Source: Neisseria macacae ATCC 33926 (GTDB taxonomy: Bacteria; Pseudomonadota; Gammaproteobacteria; Burkholderiales; Neisseriaceae). Taken from it: DNA of 64,000 nucleotides. The stretch covers positions 1,798,001 through 1,862,000 of the forward strand of contig NZ_CP094241.1 of the NCBI RefSeq assembly GCF_022749495.1, in the 5' to 3' direction. Under the pieces are notes generated by a model. That model saw only the letters and a list, made by a program, of their open reading frames with translations. It had not been told where the DNA came from and ran no database searches. Shown here piece by piece: positions 19,527-28,670 of this stretch. A program made the translations under genes and the position numbers. Positions within the stretch are counted from its first letter, which is position 1, and each line of letters opens with the position of its first letter.

Positions 19527-20138
19527 ATGTTCAATGTATCCGCCGTTATCGCGGCTTATTTAATCGGTTCGCTGTCGTTTGCCGTCATTGTTTCCAAATA
19601 TTACGGCATGGACGATCCGCGCACTTACGGCTCGGGCAACCCCGGCGCGACCAATGTTTTGCGCAGCGGCAAGAAAAAGGCGGCGGCGCTGACTTTGCTG
19701 GGCGACGCGCTCAAAGGTTTGGTTGCAGTGATTTTGGCACGCTGTCTGCAAGATGCTTTGAATCTGTCGGACATCGCCATAGCGGCGGTTGCCGTTGCCG
19801 CGTTGGTCGGACATATGTGGCCGATATTTTTCGGCTTCAAAGGCGGCAAGGGCGTGGCAACGGCTTTGGGCGTATTGCTGGCGCTTTCTCCCGCGACAGC
19901 TTTGGTTTGCGCGGCGATTTGGCTGGTAATGGCGTTCGGCTTTAAAGTGTCCTCGCTTGCAGCACTCGTCGCCACCGTAGCCGCGCCGCTCGCCGCCTTC
20001 TGGCTGATGCCCTACCCTTCTTGGGCTTGGGCGACCGTCATCATCGCCGTGCTGGTGTTGTACCGCCATAAAAGCAATATCCAAAACCTGCTTCAAGGCA
20101 AGGAAGGAAAAATCGGAGACAAGGCAGATAAATCCTGA
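19527..20138 (+). CDS. plsY: Acyl-phosphate:glycerol-3-phosphate acyltransferase
   Basis: Inner-membrane enzyme that transfers the acyl group of acyl-phosphate to glycerol-3-phosphate, starting phospholipid synthesis. The 203 residues hold five hydrophobic segments and the three PlsY motifs: DPRTYGSGNPGATNVLR (motif 1, Ser/Arg), GHMWPIFFGFKGGKGVATALG (motif 2, shown from its GHMWP start) and the later small-residue region. The start is ATG 19527. A DUS-pair hairpin follows. Confidence 0.96.
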   Translation: MFNVSAVIAAYLIGSLSFAVIVSKYYGMDDPRTYGSGNPGATNVLRSGKKKAAALTLLGDALKGLVAVILARCLQDALNLSDIAIAAVAVAALVGHMWPIFFGFKGGKGVATALGVLLALSPATALVCAAIWLVMAFGFKVSSLAALVATVAAPLAAFWLMPYPSWAWATVIIAVLVLYRHKSNIQNLLQGKEGKIGDKADKS

Positions 20139-20143
20139 TTTTG

Positions 20144-20196
20144 TTTTTCAGACGACCTGTCCGATTACGGAATGAACCAAGGTCGTCTGAAAACCT
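20144..20196 (+). terminator. Inverted-DUS terminator after plsY
   Basis: TTTTTCAGACGACCTG and AAGGTCGTCTGAAAA lie about 22 bases apart directly after plsY. Confidence 0.55.
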
Positions 20197-20294
20197 TCCA
20201 ATCTACGCTGCGGCATTACCTTAACCTGCCGCACGGTATCGAAAACCGATTTAATCCATTATAATCAAGCTCTTTGGTTTCTTATCCGACTTCC

Positions 20295-21746
20295 ATGTTG
20301 AAACGCCCGTTCAAAACCGTTCTGACCGCCTTTACTTTGGCCGCACTGTCTGCCTGCTCGCTGGTCAAATATCAGCCTGTCGCGACCATCAATAAAATTG
20401 ATATGAACCAAGGCTATCGTTTTGAAACCAGCCAGTTTCAGCGCGAAGAAGACGACACCTTCATCATCCTGATGCTCTCCGGCGGCGGCACGCGCGCGGC
20501 GGCGTTGGGCTACGGCGTATTGGGGCAGCTTCAGCAGCAAAAAGTCAGCATCGGCGGCAAAAGCAAATCGCTGATGTCCAACGTCGATTTGGTGGTCGGC
20601 GTATCCGGCGGCTCCGTCCTCGCCGCCTACTTCGCGCTCAAAGGCGAAGAAACCATCCCCATGTTTTACAAGCGTTTCCTTCACCAAAACTTCCAACGCC
20701 AAGTCGTCAAACAAGCCTTCTCCATGACCAACCTGCCCCGCCTCGCCTCGCCCGAATACGGACGCGGCGACCTCTTGCAGGAGCAGTTTGAAAACCACCT
20801 TTTCGGCAAAACCACCTTCCGTGATTTGGAAAAATACGGCAAAGGCCCGTTCGCCATCATTTCCGCCACCGACATGGGCGCGGGCGAACGCCTGAACTTC
20901 ACGCAAGAATACTTCGACCCCATGTGTCTCGACTTGGGCGGTTTGCGCCTTGCCCGTGCCGTCGCCGCTTCCAGTGCAGTGCCGATGGTGTTTGCCCCGA
21001 TTACCCTCAACAACAACGGCGGCAACTGCGGCTACACCCTGCCGCCGCAACTGCAAATGACCGGCCTCGAATCGCAAAAGCAGCAAAACGCCACTTATCA
21101 AGAGTTTAAAAACAGGTTCAACAAATACAGCGACAGCAAAACCCGCCCTTACATCCACCTGATAGACGGCGGACTGACCGACAACCTCGGCATGCGCAGC
21201 CTCTTGGACATGACCGAAATCTATCCCGACAAAGTGTTGGAACAACAAATCCGCAGCCGCAACCTGCGCCACATCGTCGTCATCAGCGTCAACGCCCAAA
21301 ACCAAATCAGCAGCAATATGGACAAAACCGCCGCCGTACCCGGATTCCGCGACGTCGTTACCGCCATCGTCAACATCCCCATCGACCAATACACCCAAGA
21401 ATCCCAACGCCGCTTCCGCGCCTTTGTCGACAAGCGCAACGAAGCCAGCCGACAAAACGGCGACGGAATCAGCTTTTCCTTTGTCAGCCTCAACCTCAAA
21501 GACCTGCCGCCCTCCGCGTTGCGCGACAAAGTGTTGAACATCCCCACCAGCTTCTACCTCCCGCCCGAAGACGTGGACAACCTGCGGACCGCCGCGGCAG
21601 AGCTGATGAAACAGTCCCAAGACTACCAAAAACTGCTGCACGAATTTGCCGCACACCCCAACCCCGAAAGCATCTTCGCCGAGCCGCCGCCACCCGACCC
21701 CAAAGACGGCAAGGCAGCCAAAAAACAAAACAAACCCATCCCATAA
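20295..21746 (+). CDS. Patatin-like phospholipase family lipoprotein
   Basis: A 483-residue lipoprotein: signal peptide MLKRPFKTVLTAFTLAALS with lipobox LSAC at about 19-22. The patatin motifs follow: LSGGGTRAAALGYGVL (oxyanion Gly-rich loop), VVGVSGGSVLAAYFAL (nucleophile Ser in G-x-S-x-G) and the catalytic Asp in LIDGGLTDNLGMRS. This is a Ser-Asp dyad lipase fold, predicted to act on lipids at the envelope. The C-terminus is Pro/Lys-rich (EPPPPDPKDGKAAKK). I reject a TTG start 21 bases upstream because the lipoprotein signal begins cleanly at ATG 20295. Confidence 0.9.
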   Translation: MLKRPFKTVLTAFTLAALSACSLVKYQPVATINKIDMNQGYRFETSQFQREEDDTFIILMLSGGGTRAAALGYGVLGQLQQQKVSIGGKSKSLMSNVDLVVGVSGGSVLAAYFALKGEETIPMFYKRFLHQNFQRQVVKQAFSMTNLPRLASPEYGRGDLLQEQFENHLFGKTTFRDLEKYGKGPFAIISATDMGAGERLNFTQEYFDPMCLDLGGLRLARAVAASSAVPMVFAPITLNNNGGNCGYTLPPQLQMTGLESQKQQNATYQEFKNRFNKYSDSKTRPYIHLIDGGLTDNLGMRSLLDMTEIYPDKVLEQQIRSRNLRHIVVISVNAQNQISSNMDKTAAVPGFRDVVTAIVNIPIDQYTQESQRRFRAFVDKRNEASRQNGDGISFSFVSLNLKDLPPSALRDKVLNIPTSFYLPPEDVDNLRTAAAELMKQSQDYQKLLHEFAAHPNPESIFAEPPPPDPKDGKAAKKQNKPIP

Positions 21747-21813
21747 CGACATTTCAGACGACTCATAAAACCCAAGAGGTCGTCTGAAACACCACAAACG
21801 GAACACCACGATC

Positions 21814-22557
21814 ATGAACGACAAAACCAGCCCCATTGTTACCGACATCAACCGCCCCGTCCTCGTCCCGCCCAGCGGCCATAAAAAAGTCCTGCTGCAT
21901 TCTTGCTGCGCCCCGTGCAGCGGCGAAGTCATGGAAGCCATGCTCGCCAGCGGCATCGACTACACCATCTACTTCTACAACCCCAACATCCACCCGCTCA
22001 AAGAATACATGTTGCGCAAAGAAGAAAACATGCGCTTCGCCGACAAATTCGGCATCCCCTTCATCGACAAAGACGACGACTACGAAAACGACCGCAAAGA
22101 ATGGTTCGCCAAAGCCAAAGGTATGGAATTCGAACCCGAACGCGGCATCCGCTGCACCATGTGTTTCGACATGCGTTTCGAAAAAGCCGCCCAATACGCC
22201 CACGAAAACGGCTTCCCCGTCTTCACCAGCTCGCTGGGCATTTCCCGCTGGAAAAACATGGCGCAAATCAACGACTGCGGCCACCGCGCCGCCGCACCTT
22301 ACGACGACGTCGTGTATTGGGATTTCAACTGGCGCAAAGGCGGCGGCAGCGCGCGCATGATCGAAATCAGCAAACGCGAACACTTCTACCAACAAGAATA
22401 CTGCGGCTGCGCCTACTCCCTGCGCGACTCCAACGCCCACCGCAAATCGCAAGGCCGCATCCCCATCAAACTCGGCGTGCTGTACTACGGCGACGAATCC
22501 ACACAATACGAACCCTCGCCTGACGGACAGACAGCCAAAATCGTTGTGGACAAATAA
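21814..22557 (+). CDS. queH: Epoxyqueuosine reductase QueH
   Basis: Last step of queuosine synthesis in tRNA wobble position 34, by a QueG-unrelated Fe-S enzyme. The 247 residues contain the Cys signature: [17 protein letters not shown] (adjacent Cys pair plus Cys) near the N-terminus, [16 protein letters not shown], and [13 protein letters not shown] near the C-terminus. [16 protein letters not shown] is a further family motif. It lies 67 bp after the patatin gene with part of a DUS pair between; whether they share a transcript is unclear. Confidence 0.93.
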   Translation: MNDKTSPIVTDINRPVLVPPSGHKKVLLHSCCAPCSGEVMEAMLASGIDYTIYFYNPNIHPLKEYMLRKEENMRFADKFGIPFIDKDDDYENDRKEWFAKAKGMEFEPERGIRCTMCFDMRFEKAAQYAHENGFPVFTSSLGISRWKNMAQINDCGHRAAAPYDDVVYWDFNWRKGGGSARMIEISKREHFYQQEYCGCAYSLRDSNAHRKSQGRIPIKLGVLYYGDESTQYEPSPDGQTAKIVVDK

Positions 22558-22582
22558 TTGATGTCGGTTTTATATGAAGAAA

Positions 22583-22615
22583 AAGGTCGTCTGAAAGATT
22601 TCAGACGACCTTTTC
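22583..22615 (+). terminator. Inverted-DUS terminator after queH
   Basis: AAAAGGTCGTCTGAAAG and TTTCAGACGACCTTTT form a near loop-free hairpin 26 bases after queH. Confidence 0.75.
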
Positions 22616-22703
22616 AGCATTTCCCCGTTCAAAAAAAGTAACACCCGTCCGTCTAACCGTGTTCTAATAATGCTTTACATTTACGCTGAACGAGAGAAAA
22701 GCC

Positions 22704-23927
22704 ATGACCGCACCTCAAACGCCCGTTATCCGCTCCCTGCTCGACACCGACCTGTACAAGTTCACCATGCTTCAGGTGATACTGCACCAATTCCCCCAAA
22801 CCCACAGCCTTTATGAATTCCGCTGTCGCAACAAAGACATGGTTTACCCGCTTGCCGACATCCAAAGCGACTTGGAACGAGAACTCGACGCACTCTGCCA
22901 ACTGCGTTTCACCCACGACGAACTCGATTACCTGCGCAGCCTGCGCTTCATCAAAAGCGACTTTGTCGATTATCTCGAACTCTTCCAACTCCAACGCCGC
23001 TTCGTCAAAGTCAGCCCCGATTCAGAAGGTCGTCTGAATATCCGCATCGAAGGGCCTATGATTCAGGCGATGTTCTTTGAAATCTTCATCCTCGCCATCG
23101 TCAACGAACTCTACTTCCGCCGTCTTGAAACCCCCGCCGTCATTGAAGAAGGCGAACGCCGCCTCCAAGCCAAAGCGCAACGCCTCAAAGAAATCTCCGC
23201 CGCGCAAAACCCCGATGATCCGCCATTCCTCATCTCCGACTTCGGCACCCGCCGCCGCTACACCCGCGACTGGCAGGAACATGTCATCCGCACCCTGCTT
23301 GAAGCCGCCCCCGACATCGTGCGCGGTACCAGTAACGTTTATCTCGCCAAAAAAATCGGCATCACCCCCATCGGCACGATGGCGCACGAGTTCCTCCAGG
23401 CTTTCCAAGCCCTCGACGTGCGCCTGCGCAACTTCCAAAAAGCCGCCCTCGAAAGCTGGGTACACGAATACCGCGGCGACCTCGGTATCGCGTTGACCGA
23501 CGTGGTCGGCATGGACGCATTCCTGCGCGACTTCGACCTTTATTTCGCCAAGCTATTCGACGGTCTGCGCCACGACAGCGGCGACCCCTATGTATGGGGT
23601 GACAAAGCGCATGCCCACTACAAAAAACTCAAAATCGACAGCCGCACCAAAATGCTGACCTTCTCAGACGGTCTGGACATCGAACGCTCATGGGCGTTGC
23701 ACCAATATTTCAAAGACCGTTTCAAAACCAGCTTCGGTATCGGCACCAACCTCACCAACGACATGGGCCATACCCCGCTGAACATTGTTTTGAAACTTGT
23801 CGAGTGCAACGGTCAATCCGTCGCCAAACTCTCCGACTCTCCAGGCAAAACCATGACTACCAACAACACCTTCCTCGCCTATCTGCGTCAGGTGTTTGAC
23901 GTTCCCGAGCCGAAGGCGGAGGATTGA
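22704..23927 (+). CDS. pncB: Nicotinate phosphoribosyltransferase
   Basis: Converts nicotinate and PRPP to nicotinate mononucleotide in the NAD salvage pathway. The 407 residues match the E. coli-type enzyme. Motifs are [20 protein letters not shown] near the N-terminus, [32 protein letters not shown] with the autophosphorylated-His region AHE, and [12 protein letters not shown] near the C-terminus. A GAGAGAAAAGCC stretch precedes the ATG, and a strong DUS-pair terminator follows. Confidence 0.96.
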   Translation: MTAPQTPVIRSLLDTDLYKFTMLQVILHQFPQTHSLYEFRCRNKDMVYPLADIQSDLERELDALCQLRFTHDELDYLRSLRFIKSDFVDYLELFQLQRRFVKVSPDSEGRLNIRIEGPMIQAMFFEIFILAIVNELYFRRLETPAVIEEGERRLQAKAQRLKEISAAQNPDDPPFLISDFGTRRRYTRDWQEHVIRTLLEAAPDIVRGTSNVYLAKKIGITPIGTMAHEFLQAFQALDVRLRNFQKAALESWVHEYRGDLGIALTDVVGMDAFLRDFDLYFAKLFDGLRHDSGDPYVWGDKAHAHYKKLKIDSRTKMLTFSDGLDIERSWALHQYFKDRFKTSFGIGTNLTNDMGHTPLNIVLKLVECNGQSVAKLSDSPGKTMTTNNTFLAYLRQVFDVPEPKAED

Positions 23928-23943
23928 TTAACTGAAAAACGGC

Positions 23944-23993
23944 AAAAGGTCGTCTGAAAACCTTGATTCGAGGTTTTCAGACGACCTTTTTAT
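23944..23993 (+). terminator. Inverted-DUS terminator after pncB
   Basis: AAAAGGTCGTCTGAAAACCT and AGGTTTTCAGACGACCTTTT form a long stem with an 8-10 base loop. Confidence 0.8.
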
Positions 23994-24136
23994 CAGACAA
24001 ATTGACAACAAAACCATCCATGCCAAGCCGCAATCCGCCCTATCCCGATATAGGGCTGTTGTCGTTTATGCAACCATTTCATCTTATAGTCAATTAAAAA
24101 TAAAATAGTACAATACTCAACTTTGAAGGTCTAACC

Positions 24137-24487
24137 ATGGCATACTCTGCGGACTTAAGAAACAAAGCTTTAAACTATTACGAACAATGCAAAAACATCA
24201 GCCAAACCGCAGCAACGTTTAACTTGTCAAGAAACACGCTTTACCTGTGGATTCGCCTTAAAAAGCAAACAGGCAGCCTAAAACATCAAGTCACCGGTCT
24301 AAATGCCGTCAAATTGGATAGGCAAAAACTGGCTCAATATGTTGAGCAACACCAGGATGCCTATCTACATGAAATCGCCAAACATTTTGATTGTACGCCA
24401 GCCGCCGTTTGCTATGCACTCAAACAGATGGGGATGACGCGCAAAAAAAGACCACCACTTACAAAGAACAAGACCCGGCCAAAGTGA
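24137..24487 (+). CDS. IS630-type transposase, frame A (helix-turn-helix part)
   Basis: 116 residues beginning MAYSADLRNKALNYYEQCKN, a helix-turn-helix DNA-binding segment (about 1-60), followed by a second winged-helix region ending AAVCYALKQMGMTRKK. The frame ends shortly after an A7 run at 24443-24449 (codons MTRKK). The catalytic part continues in the -1 frame, so a full-length transposase would need a -1 frameshift or transcript slippage at the A7 run. The separate product could act as a repressor, as in other two-frame insertion sequences; that is inference. Confidence 0.85.
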   Translation: MAYSADLRNKALNYYEQCKNISQTAATFNLSRNTLYLWIRLKKQTGSLKHQVTGLNAVKLDRQKLAQYVEQHQDAYLHEIAKHFDCTPAAVCYALKQMGMTRKKRPPLTKNKTRPK

Positions 24488-24984
24488 CGCATTATTTGAC
24501 ACAGCTGGCCGAATTTCCCGACTACCAACGTGTTTATTTGGATGAAACAGGATTTGACCGCTACCTGTTCCGCCCCTATGCCCGCAGCCCGAAAGGGCAA
24601 ATAGTGAAAGCGCAGATAAGTGGAAAAAGATACCGACGCTTATCTCTGGTGTCCGCACAAGTCGGCAACCGGCTGATTGCTCCGATGGTTTATCAAAATA
24701 CGATGACCGGAGTCTTTTTTGAAGCGTGGTTTCAGCAATGCCTACTGCCCGCATTGACTCAAAAATCGGTGATTATTTTAGATAATGCGCGATTTCACCG
24801 TATGGGTGTCTTACGGGAAATGGCGGAAAAATGGGGACATAAGGTATTGCCTCTTGCACCTTATTCACCTGAGCTCAACCCGATTGAGAAGGTGTGGGCG
24901 AATATTAAGCGGTATCTGCGAACCGTATTGTCTGATTACGCCCGATTTGACGATGCGTTACTGTCCTATTTTGATTTTAATTGA
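24391..24984 (+). CDS. IS630-type transposase, frame B (DDE catalytic part)
   Basis: This is the -1 frame relative to frame A. It carries the complete DDE triad region: YLDETGFDRYLFRPYA (first Asp), VIILDNARFHRMGVLREM (second Asp) and LNPIEKVWANIKRYLR (Glu). The sequence is uninterrupted to the stop just inside the right terminal repeat, so the element looks recent. Real synthesis probably begins by frameshift at the A7 tract (24443-24449), not at the first Met of the frame. Confidence 0.85.
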   Translation: MYASRRLLCTQTDGDDAQKKTTTYKEQDPAKVTHYLTQLAEFPDYQRVYLDETGFDRYLFRPYARSPKGQIVKAQISGKRYRRLSLVSAQVGNRLIAPMVYQNTMTGVFFEAWFQQCLLPALTQKSVIILDNARFHRMGVLREMAEKWGHKVLPLAPYSPELNPIEKVWANIKRYLRTVLSDYARFDDALLSYFDFN

Positions 24985-25084
24985 CTATAGTCATGATGTC
25001 GCCTTTAAAATTCATTTCAGATAAGTCTATTAAGGAGTAAAATAGCGCCCGTTTTATTTTGTTATGTTTTGAAAGTATATTTAA

Positions 25085-26326
25085 ATGTCCGCACCTCAAT
25101 TCGATGTCGCCGTGATCGGCGCAGGTCCTGCAGGCTCGGTAGCATCCGCCCTGCTTCACAAAACAGGTTATAAAGTCTGCGTATTGGAAAAACAGCACTT
25201 TCCACGCTTCGTCATCGGCGAAAGCCTGCTGCCGCACTGCATGGAAATGCTGGAAGAAGCCGGATTTGCCGACGCCGTACACGCCGAACCCAGCTTTCAG
25301 TTTAAAAACGGCGCGGCGTTTTCATGGGGCAGCCGTTATACCGAATTTGATTTCACTGATAAATTTTCAGACGGTCCCGGCACGGTTTACCAAGTGCGCC
25401 GTGGGATTTTCGACAAAATCCTGATTGACGAAGCCGCCAAACAAGGCGTGGAAGTACGTTTCGGACACGGCGTGACCGCGTTCGACAACAGCGGCGACCT
25501 TGCCCGTTTGAGCGTGGAAGCCGACACAGGCGAGAGCTATGAGCTGACCGCGAAATTCGTATTGGACGCCAGCGGCTACGGCCGTGTGCTGCCGCGCCTG
25601 CTGGACTTGGAAACACCGTCGCACCTGCCGCCGCGCCAAGCGCATTTCACGCATATCGACGACAACATCACCCACCCGAAATTCGACCGCAGCAAAATCC
25701 TGATTACCACCCACCCGCAACACCGCGACGTATGGATTTGGCTGATTCCCTTCGGCGACAACCGCTGCTCCATCGGCGTAGTCGGCACGCCCGACGTACT
25801 CGCGGGCGAATCGGAAACCGTGTTGAAAAAATTTGTCTACGAATGCCCGATGCTGAAAGAAATTCTGGACAAAGCCGTCTGGGAAAACGACTTTCCGTTC
25901 CGCTCCATCCAAGGCTATTCCGCCAATGTGAAATCGCTGCACGGCAAGCATTTCGCGCTGTTGGGCAATGCCGCCGAGTTCCTCGACCCCGTGTTCTCAT
26001 CAGGCGTCACCATCGCGCTGCACTCCGCCAAACTCGCCGCCGACCTGTTGGCAAAACAGCTTGAAGGCGGTGCGGTGGACTGGGATGCCGAATTTGCCAA
26101 ACCGCTGATGATCGGTGTGAACGCGTTCCGCACTTACGTCGACGGCTGGTATGATTTCCGCTTCCAAAACGTCGTGTACGCACCCAACCGCAGCCCTGAA
26201 ATCAGCCGCATGATTTCTTCCATTTTGGCAGGCTACGCATGGGATACTGAAAATCCGTTCGTAGCAAAATCCGAACAGCGCCTGTCCACGCTGGCGGCTT
26301 TGGTCGGCGATCTGAAAATCGAATAA
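25085..26326 (+). CDS. FAD-dependent oxidoreductase (halogenase / geranylgeranyl-reductase-like)
   Basis: A 413-residue flavoprotein. The Rossmann dinucleotide motif VIGAGPAGSVASALLHKTGY is at residues about 9-28 and is followed by GESLLPHCMEMLEEAGF. FLDPVFSSGVTIALHSA (about 300) is the FAD-binding DG/D-P motif of the tryptophan-halogenase/geranylgeranyl-reductase superfamily. The chlorination-specific W-x-W-x-I-P motif is not evident, though VWIWLIPFGDNR is close, so a reductase role is more likely. The neighbours suggest aryl-polyene-type biosynthesis. No convincing ribosome site precedes the ATG. Confidence 0.85.
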   Translation: MSAPQFDVAVIGAGPAGSVASALLHKTGYKVCVLEKQHFPRFVIGESLLPHCMEMLEEAGFADAVHAEPSFQFKNGAAFSWGSRYTEFDFTDKFSDGPGTVYQVRRGIFDKILIDEAAKQGVEVRFGHGVTAFDNSGDLARLSVEADTGESYELTAKFVLDASGYGRVLPRLLDLETPSHLPPRQAHFTHIDDNITHPKFDRSKILITTHPQHRDVWIWLIPFGDNRCSIGVVGTPDVLAGESETVLKKFVYECPMLKEILDKAVWENDFPFRSIQGYSANVKSLHGKHFALLGNAAEFLDPVFSSGVTIALHSAKLAADLLAKQLEGGAVDWDAEFAKPLMIGVNAFRTYVDGWYDFRFQNVVYAPNRSPEISRMISSILAGYAWDTENPFVAKSEQRLSTLAALVGDLKIE

Positions 26327-26400
26327 AGGGGCAACCGACGCCCTTTCGCAACCGCTTCCACCCCGGTACGCCAATCGTTGTCCACCGGGGCAAGCTGTTT

Positions 26401-26555
26401 TATAGTGGATTAACTAAATCAGGACAAGGCGACGAAGCCGCAGACAGTACAGATAGTACGGAACCGATTCACTTGGTGCTTCAGCACCTTAGAGAATCGT
26501 TCTCTTTGAGCTAAGGCAAGGCAACGCCGTACTGGTTCAAAGTTAATCCACTATA
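26401..26555. repeat. Correia repeat (CREE)
   Basis: A 155-bp full-length copy from TATAGTGGATTAACTAAATC to TTAATCCACTATA. It lies between the FAD oxidoreductase and the DUF3261-type lipoprotein gene and separates them transcriptionally or supplies its own signals. Confidence 0.93.
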
Positions 26556-26559
26556 CATT

Positions 26560-26590
26560 TTCAGACGACCCCTGAAAGGTCGTCTGAAAT
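26560..26590. terminator. Inverted-DUS hairpin
   Basis: TTTTCAGACGACCCCTGAAAGGTCGTCTGAAA directly follows the Correia repeat; a probable terminator for the oxidoreductase transcript (arms written with the short loop included). Confidence 0.6.
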
Positions 26591-26644
26591 ACTGTCCGAC
26601 ATCGGTTACAATACTTCCTTCCTCCGCACCGACAAAGGAACCCC

Positions 26645-27175
26645 ATGCGATTTCCAAGCCTAGCCCTTGCCGCGCTGACCCTCAGTGCCTGCGCCCTTTC
26701 CCCCTCGCTGCCCCATCCGCAAACCCTGCCGACGCTTGAGCAATCGGGTTTGTGGTTCAAGCTTGAGCAGACCGACGCTTCGGGCAATGCCGCCCAAACC
26801 AGCCTACTGGCGGTCGAGCAGTTGCCGGAGGGCATCCGCTTCGTGCAGACCGACGCGCTGGGTGCGCCCGTATCGCGCCAGTTTGTCGGCACAAAAGGCT
26901 GGAAAAACGACGGCTTTATCATGCCCAATTCCGCTTCGCGCCGCCTGTTTGCCGCGCTGCTGCCGCTGCTTGCCGCCGACCGCGCCGCCGAGCTGTATCC
27001 CGAAGTGGAACAAAAAACATTCGAACACAACACATTCTGCCCCGACGGCAACGGCGCGGTATTCCGTTATAAAGAACAAGATTTATGGTGCGTCGCGCAA
27101 GATAACGGACGTTTCGTGATTGCCTTCCCCGACAAAACCCGTTGGACCGTCAGCCCGATCAAAGAAGAAGAATAA
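26645..27175 (+). CDS. DUF3261-type lipoprotein (aryl-polyene cluster type)
   Basis: A 176-residue lipoprotein: signal peptide with lipobox LSACALSP (Cys about 17), then LEQSGLWFKLEQTD, QTSLLAVEQLPEGIRFVQTD, ALGAPVSRQFVGTKGW and a C-terminal KTRWTVSPIKEEE. This matches my recollection of the DUF3261 lipoproteins found in aryl polyene (APE) gene clusters, next to MMPL exporters and ketosynthases. The stop overlaps the start of the following ketosynthase (TAATG), showing translational coupling. The molecular role in polyene attachment or export is not established. Confidence 0.75.
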   Translation: MRFPSLALAALTLSACALSPSLPHPQTLPTLEQSGLWFKLEQTDASGNAAQTSLLAVEQLPEGIRFVQTDALGAPVSRQFVGTKGWKNDGFIMPNSASRRLFAALLPLLAADRAAELYPEVEQKTFEHNTFCPDGNGAVFRYKEQDLWCVAQDNGRFVIAFPDKTRWTVSPIKEEE

Positions 27176-28389
27176 TGAAATCCCCTGTTTATCTCAGCCG
27201 CCCCGCCGTAACCAGCGCGCTCGGCAGCGGCCTGCAAACACATATCGACGCGCTGCTGGCGCCGTTTGAAACTTCGCCGCTGACGTTTTCCGACCAATGG
27301 GTCAAGGGCAAAACCTTCGCATTCGGCGCAGTAAGCGAAACGCTGCGCCTGCTGCCCGACAACCTGCCCGCCGCATACCGCAGCCGCAACAACCAACTGC
27401 TGTGGCACGCGCTGGAACAGATTGAAGACGACATCCGCGCCGCCGTCCGCCGTTACGGCGCGGCGCGAATCGCCGTCATCATGGGCACGTCCACCAGCGG
27501 CGCAGATGAAAATATGCCTTTGTTCCAACACGTTGCCGACGGCGGCAGCTGGACGGACAAACCGTTCAACCAGCTTCAACACGAAATGGCATCGCCTTCG
27601 GAATTTGTTGCACACGTTTACGGCATTCACGGCCTGTGCTACGCCGTTTCCACCGCCTGCACATCGGGCGCGCGTGCCTTAATCAGCGCGGCTCGGCTGT
27701 TGCGTGCGGGTTTGTGCGACGCGGTTATTTGCGGCGGCGTCGATACCCTGTCGCCATTGACCATTAACGGTTTCGCTTCGCTGGAAGTGCTTTCAGACGA
27801 CCTTGCCAACCCGTTTTCCGCCAACCGCAACGGTATCAATATCGGCGAAGCCGCCGCCGCCTTCGTCATGACCCGCGATGCCGATTTCGGCGGTACGATG
27901 CAGCTGTTGGGCCACGGCGCAAGCAGCGACGCTTATCATATGTCCTCGCCCCGCCCCGACGGTTTGGGTGCGGCGCAGTCTTTTCAGGCGGCGCTGAAAA
28001 ATGCCGGGTTGCAGCCGCAGGACATCGGCTGGATTAATCTGCACGGCACCGGCACGAAACACAACGACAGCATGGAAAGCCGCGCCGTCGCCGAAGTGTT
28101 CGGCAGCCAAACCTTCTGTACTTCGACCAAGCCGCAAACCGGACACACGCTCGGCGCCGCCGGTGCCATCGAAGCCGCATTCGCCTGGGGCATCGCCGAC
28201 CGCGGCTGCAACCCGCAGGGCAAACTGCCGCCGCAACAGTGGGACGGCATCCCCGACCCCGAACTGCCCGCCATCGCCCTGACCGACGGCAACAGCGTAT
28301 GGTCGTCTGAAAAACGCATCGCCGCCAGCTCGTCTTTCGCCTTCGGCGGCAGCAACGCGGTATTGATTATTGGAGAATCAGCCGAATAA
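27175..28389 (+). CDS. Beta-ketoacyl-ACP synthase family protein
   Basis: A 404-residue ketosynthase with a complete Cys-His-His triad: AVSTACTSGARALISAARLL (Cys), LHGTGTKHNDSMESR (His) and STKPQTGHTLGAAGAIEAAF (His). Elongating enzymes of this class condense malonyl-ACP with acyl-ACP. Size and context beside a DUF3261-type lipoprotein point to the APE-type ketosynthase rather than housekeeping FabF. I chose ATG 27175, which overlaps the upstream stop, over an ATG 33 bases earlier inside the upstream gene. No acyl carrier protein, dehydratase or ketoreductase genes follow. Confidence 0.88.
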   Translation: MKSPVYLSRPAVTSALGSGLQTHIDALLAPFETSPLTFSDQWVKGKTFAFGAVSETLRLLPDNLPAAYRSRNNQLLWHALEQIEDDIRAAVRRYGAARIAVIMGTSTSGADENMPLFQHVADGGSWTDKPFNQLQHEMASPSEFVAHVYGIHGLCYAVSTACTSGARALISAARLLRAGLCDAVICGGVDTLSPLTINGFASLEVLSDDLANPFSANRNGINIGEAAAAFVMTRDADFGGTMQLLGHGASSDAYHMSSPRPDGLGAAQSFQAALKNAGLQPQDIGWINLHGTGTKHNDSMESRAVAEVFGSQTFCTSTKPQTGHTLGAAGAIEAAFAWGIADRGCNPQGKLPPQQWDGIPDPELPAIALTDGNSVWSSEKRIAASSSFAFGGSNAVLIIGESAE

Positions 28390-28414
28390 ACCGCTTCCGG
28401 CTTTGCCTCAACGA

Positions 28415-28570
28415 TATAATGGATTAACTAAATCAGGACAAGGCGACGAAGCCGCAGACAGTACAGATAAGTACGGAACCGATTCACTTGGTGCTTCAGC
28501 ACCTTAGAGAATCGTTCTCTTTGAGCTAAGGCGAGGCAACGCCGTACTGGTTTAAATTTAATCCACTATA
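28415..28570. repeat. Correia repeat (CREE)
   Basis: Full-length copy with a slightly degenerate left end (TATAATGGATTAAC) and an extra A in the ACAGATAAGTACGG block; the right end is TTAATCCACTATA. It lies 25 bp after the ketosynthase stop. Confidence 0.92.
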
Positions 28571-28572
28571 AA

Positions 28573-28622
28573 AAGGTCGTCTGAAAACAGTTTTGGGTAA
28601 CTGTTTTCAGACGACCTTTTCC
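28573..28622. terminator. Inverted-DUS terminator, convergent
   Basis: AAAGGTCGTCTGAAAACAGT and ACTGTTTTCAGACGACCTTT form a long stem between the ketosynthase and the convergent secreted-protein gene. Confidence 0.75.
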
Positions 28623-28670
28623 CTTACTGCGGCCAAACCCGCCCAAGCATGGTTCGGCTTGACGTTTATC

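Larger units (their letters stand above)
24085..24989 (+). mobile_element. IS630-type insertion sequence
   Basis: A 905-bp element bounded by imperfect terminal inverted repeats: TATAGTCAATTAAAAATAAA at the left, and on the opposite strand at the right TATAGTCAATTAAAATCAAA. TA at both ends fits the TA target of IS630/Tc1 elements. It carries a two-frame transposase with a frameshift site. It lies between pncB and the FAD oxidoreductase and may mark the left edge of a rearranged biosynthetic locus. Confidence 0.88.

Noticed and set aside
20265..21956. 563-codon frame opposite the patatin-like gene
   Set aside because: Low-complexity Val/Gly/Phe-rich antisense shadow of a GC-rich gene; the plus strand has a lipobox and a full patatin dyad.
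24271..24290. Near-match to a Kingella-type uptake sequence in the IS630 transposase
   Set aside because: AGGCAGCCTAAA differs at a key position of the core and is expected by chance in coding sequence.
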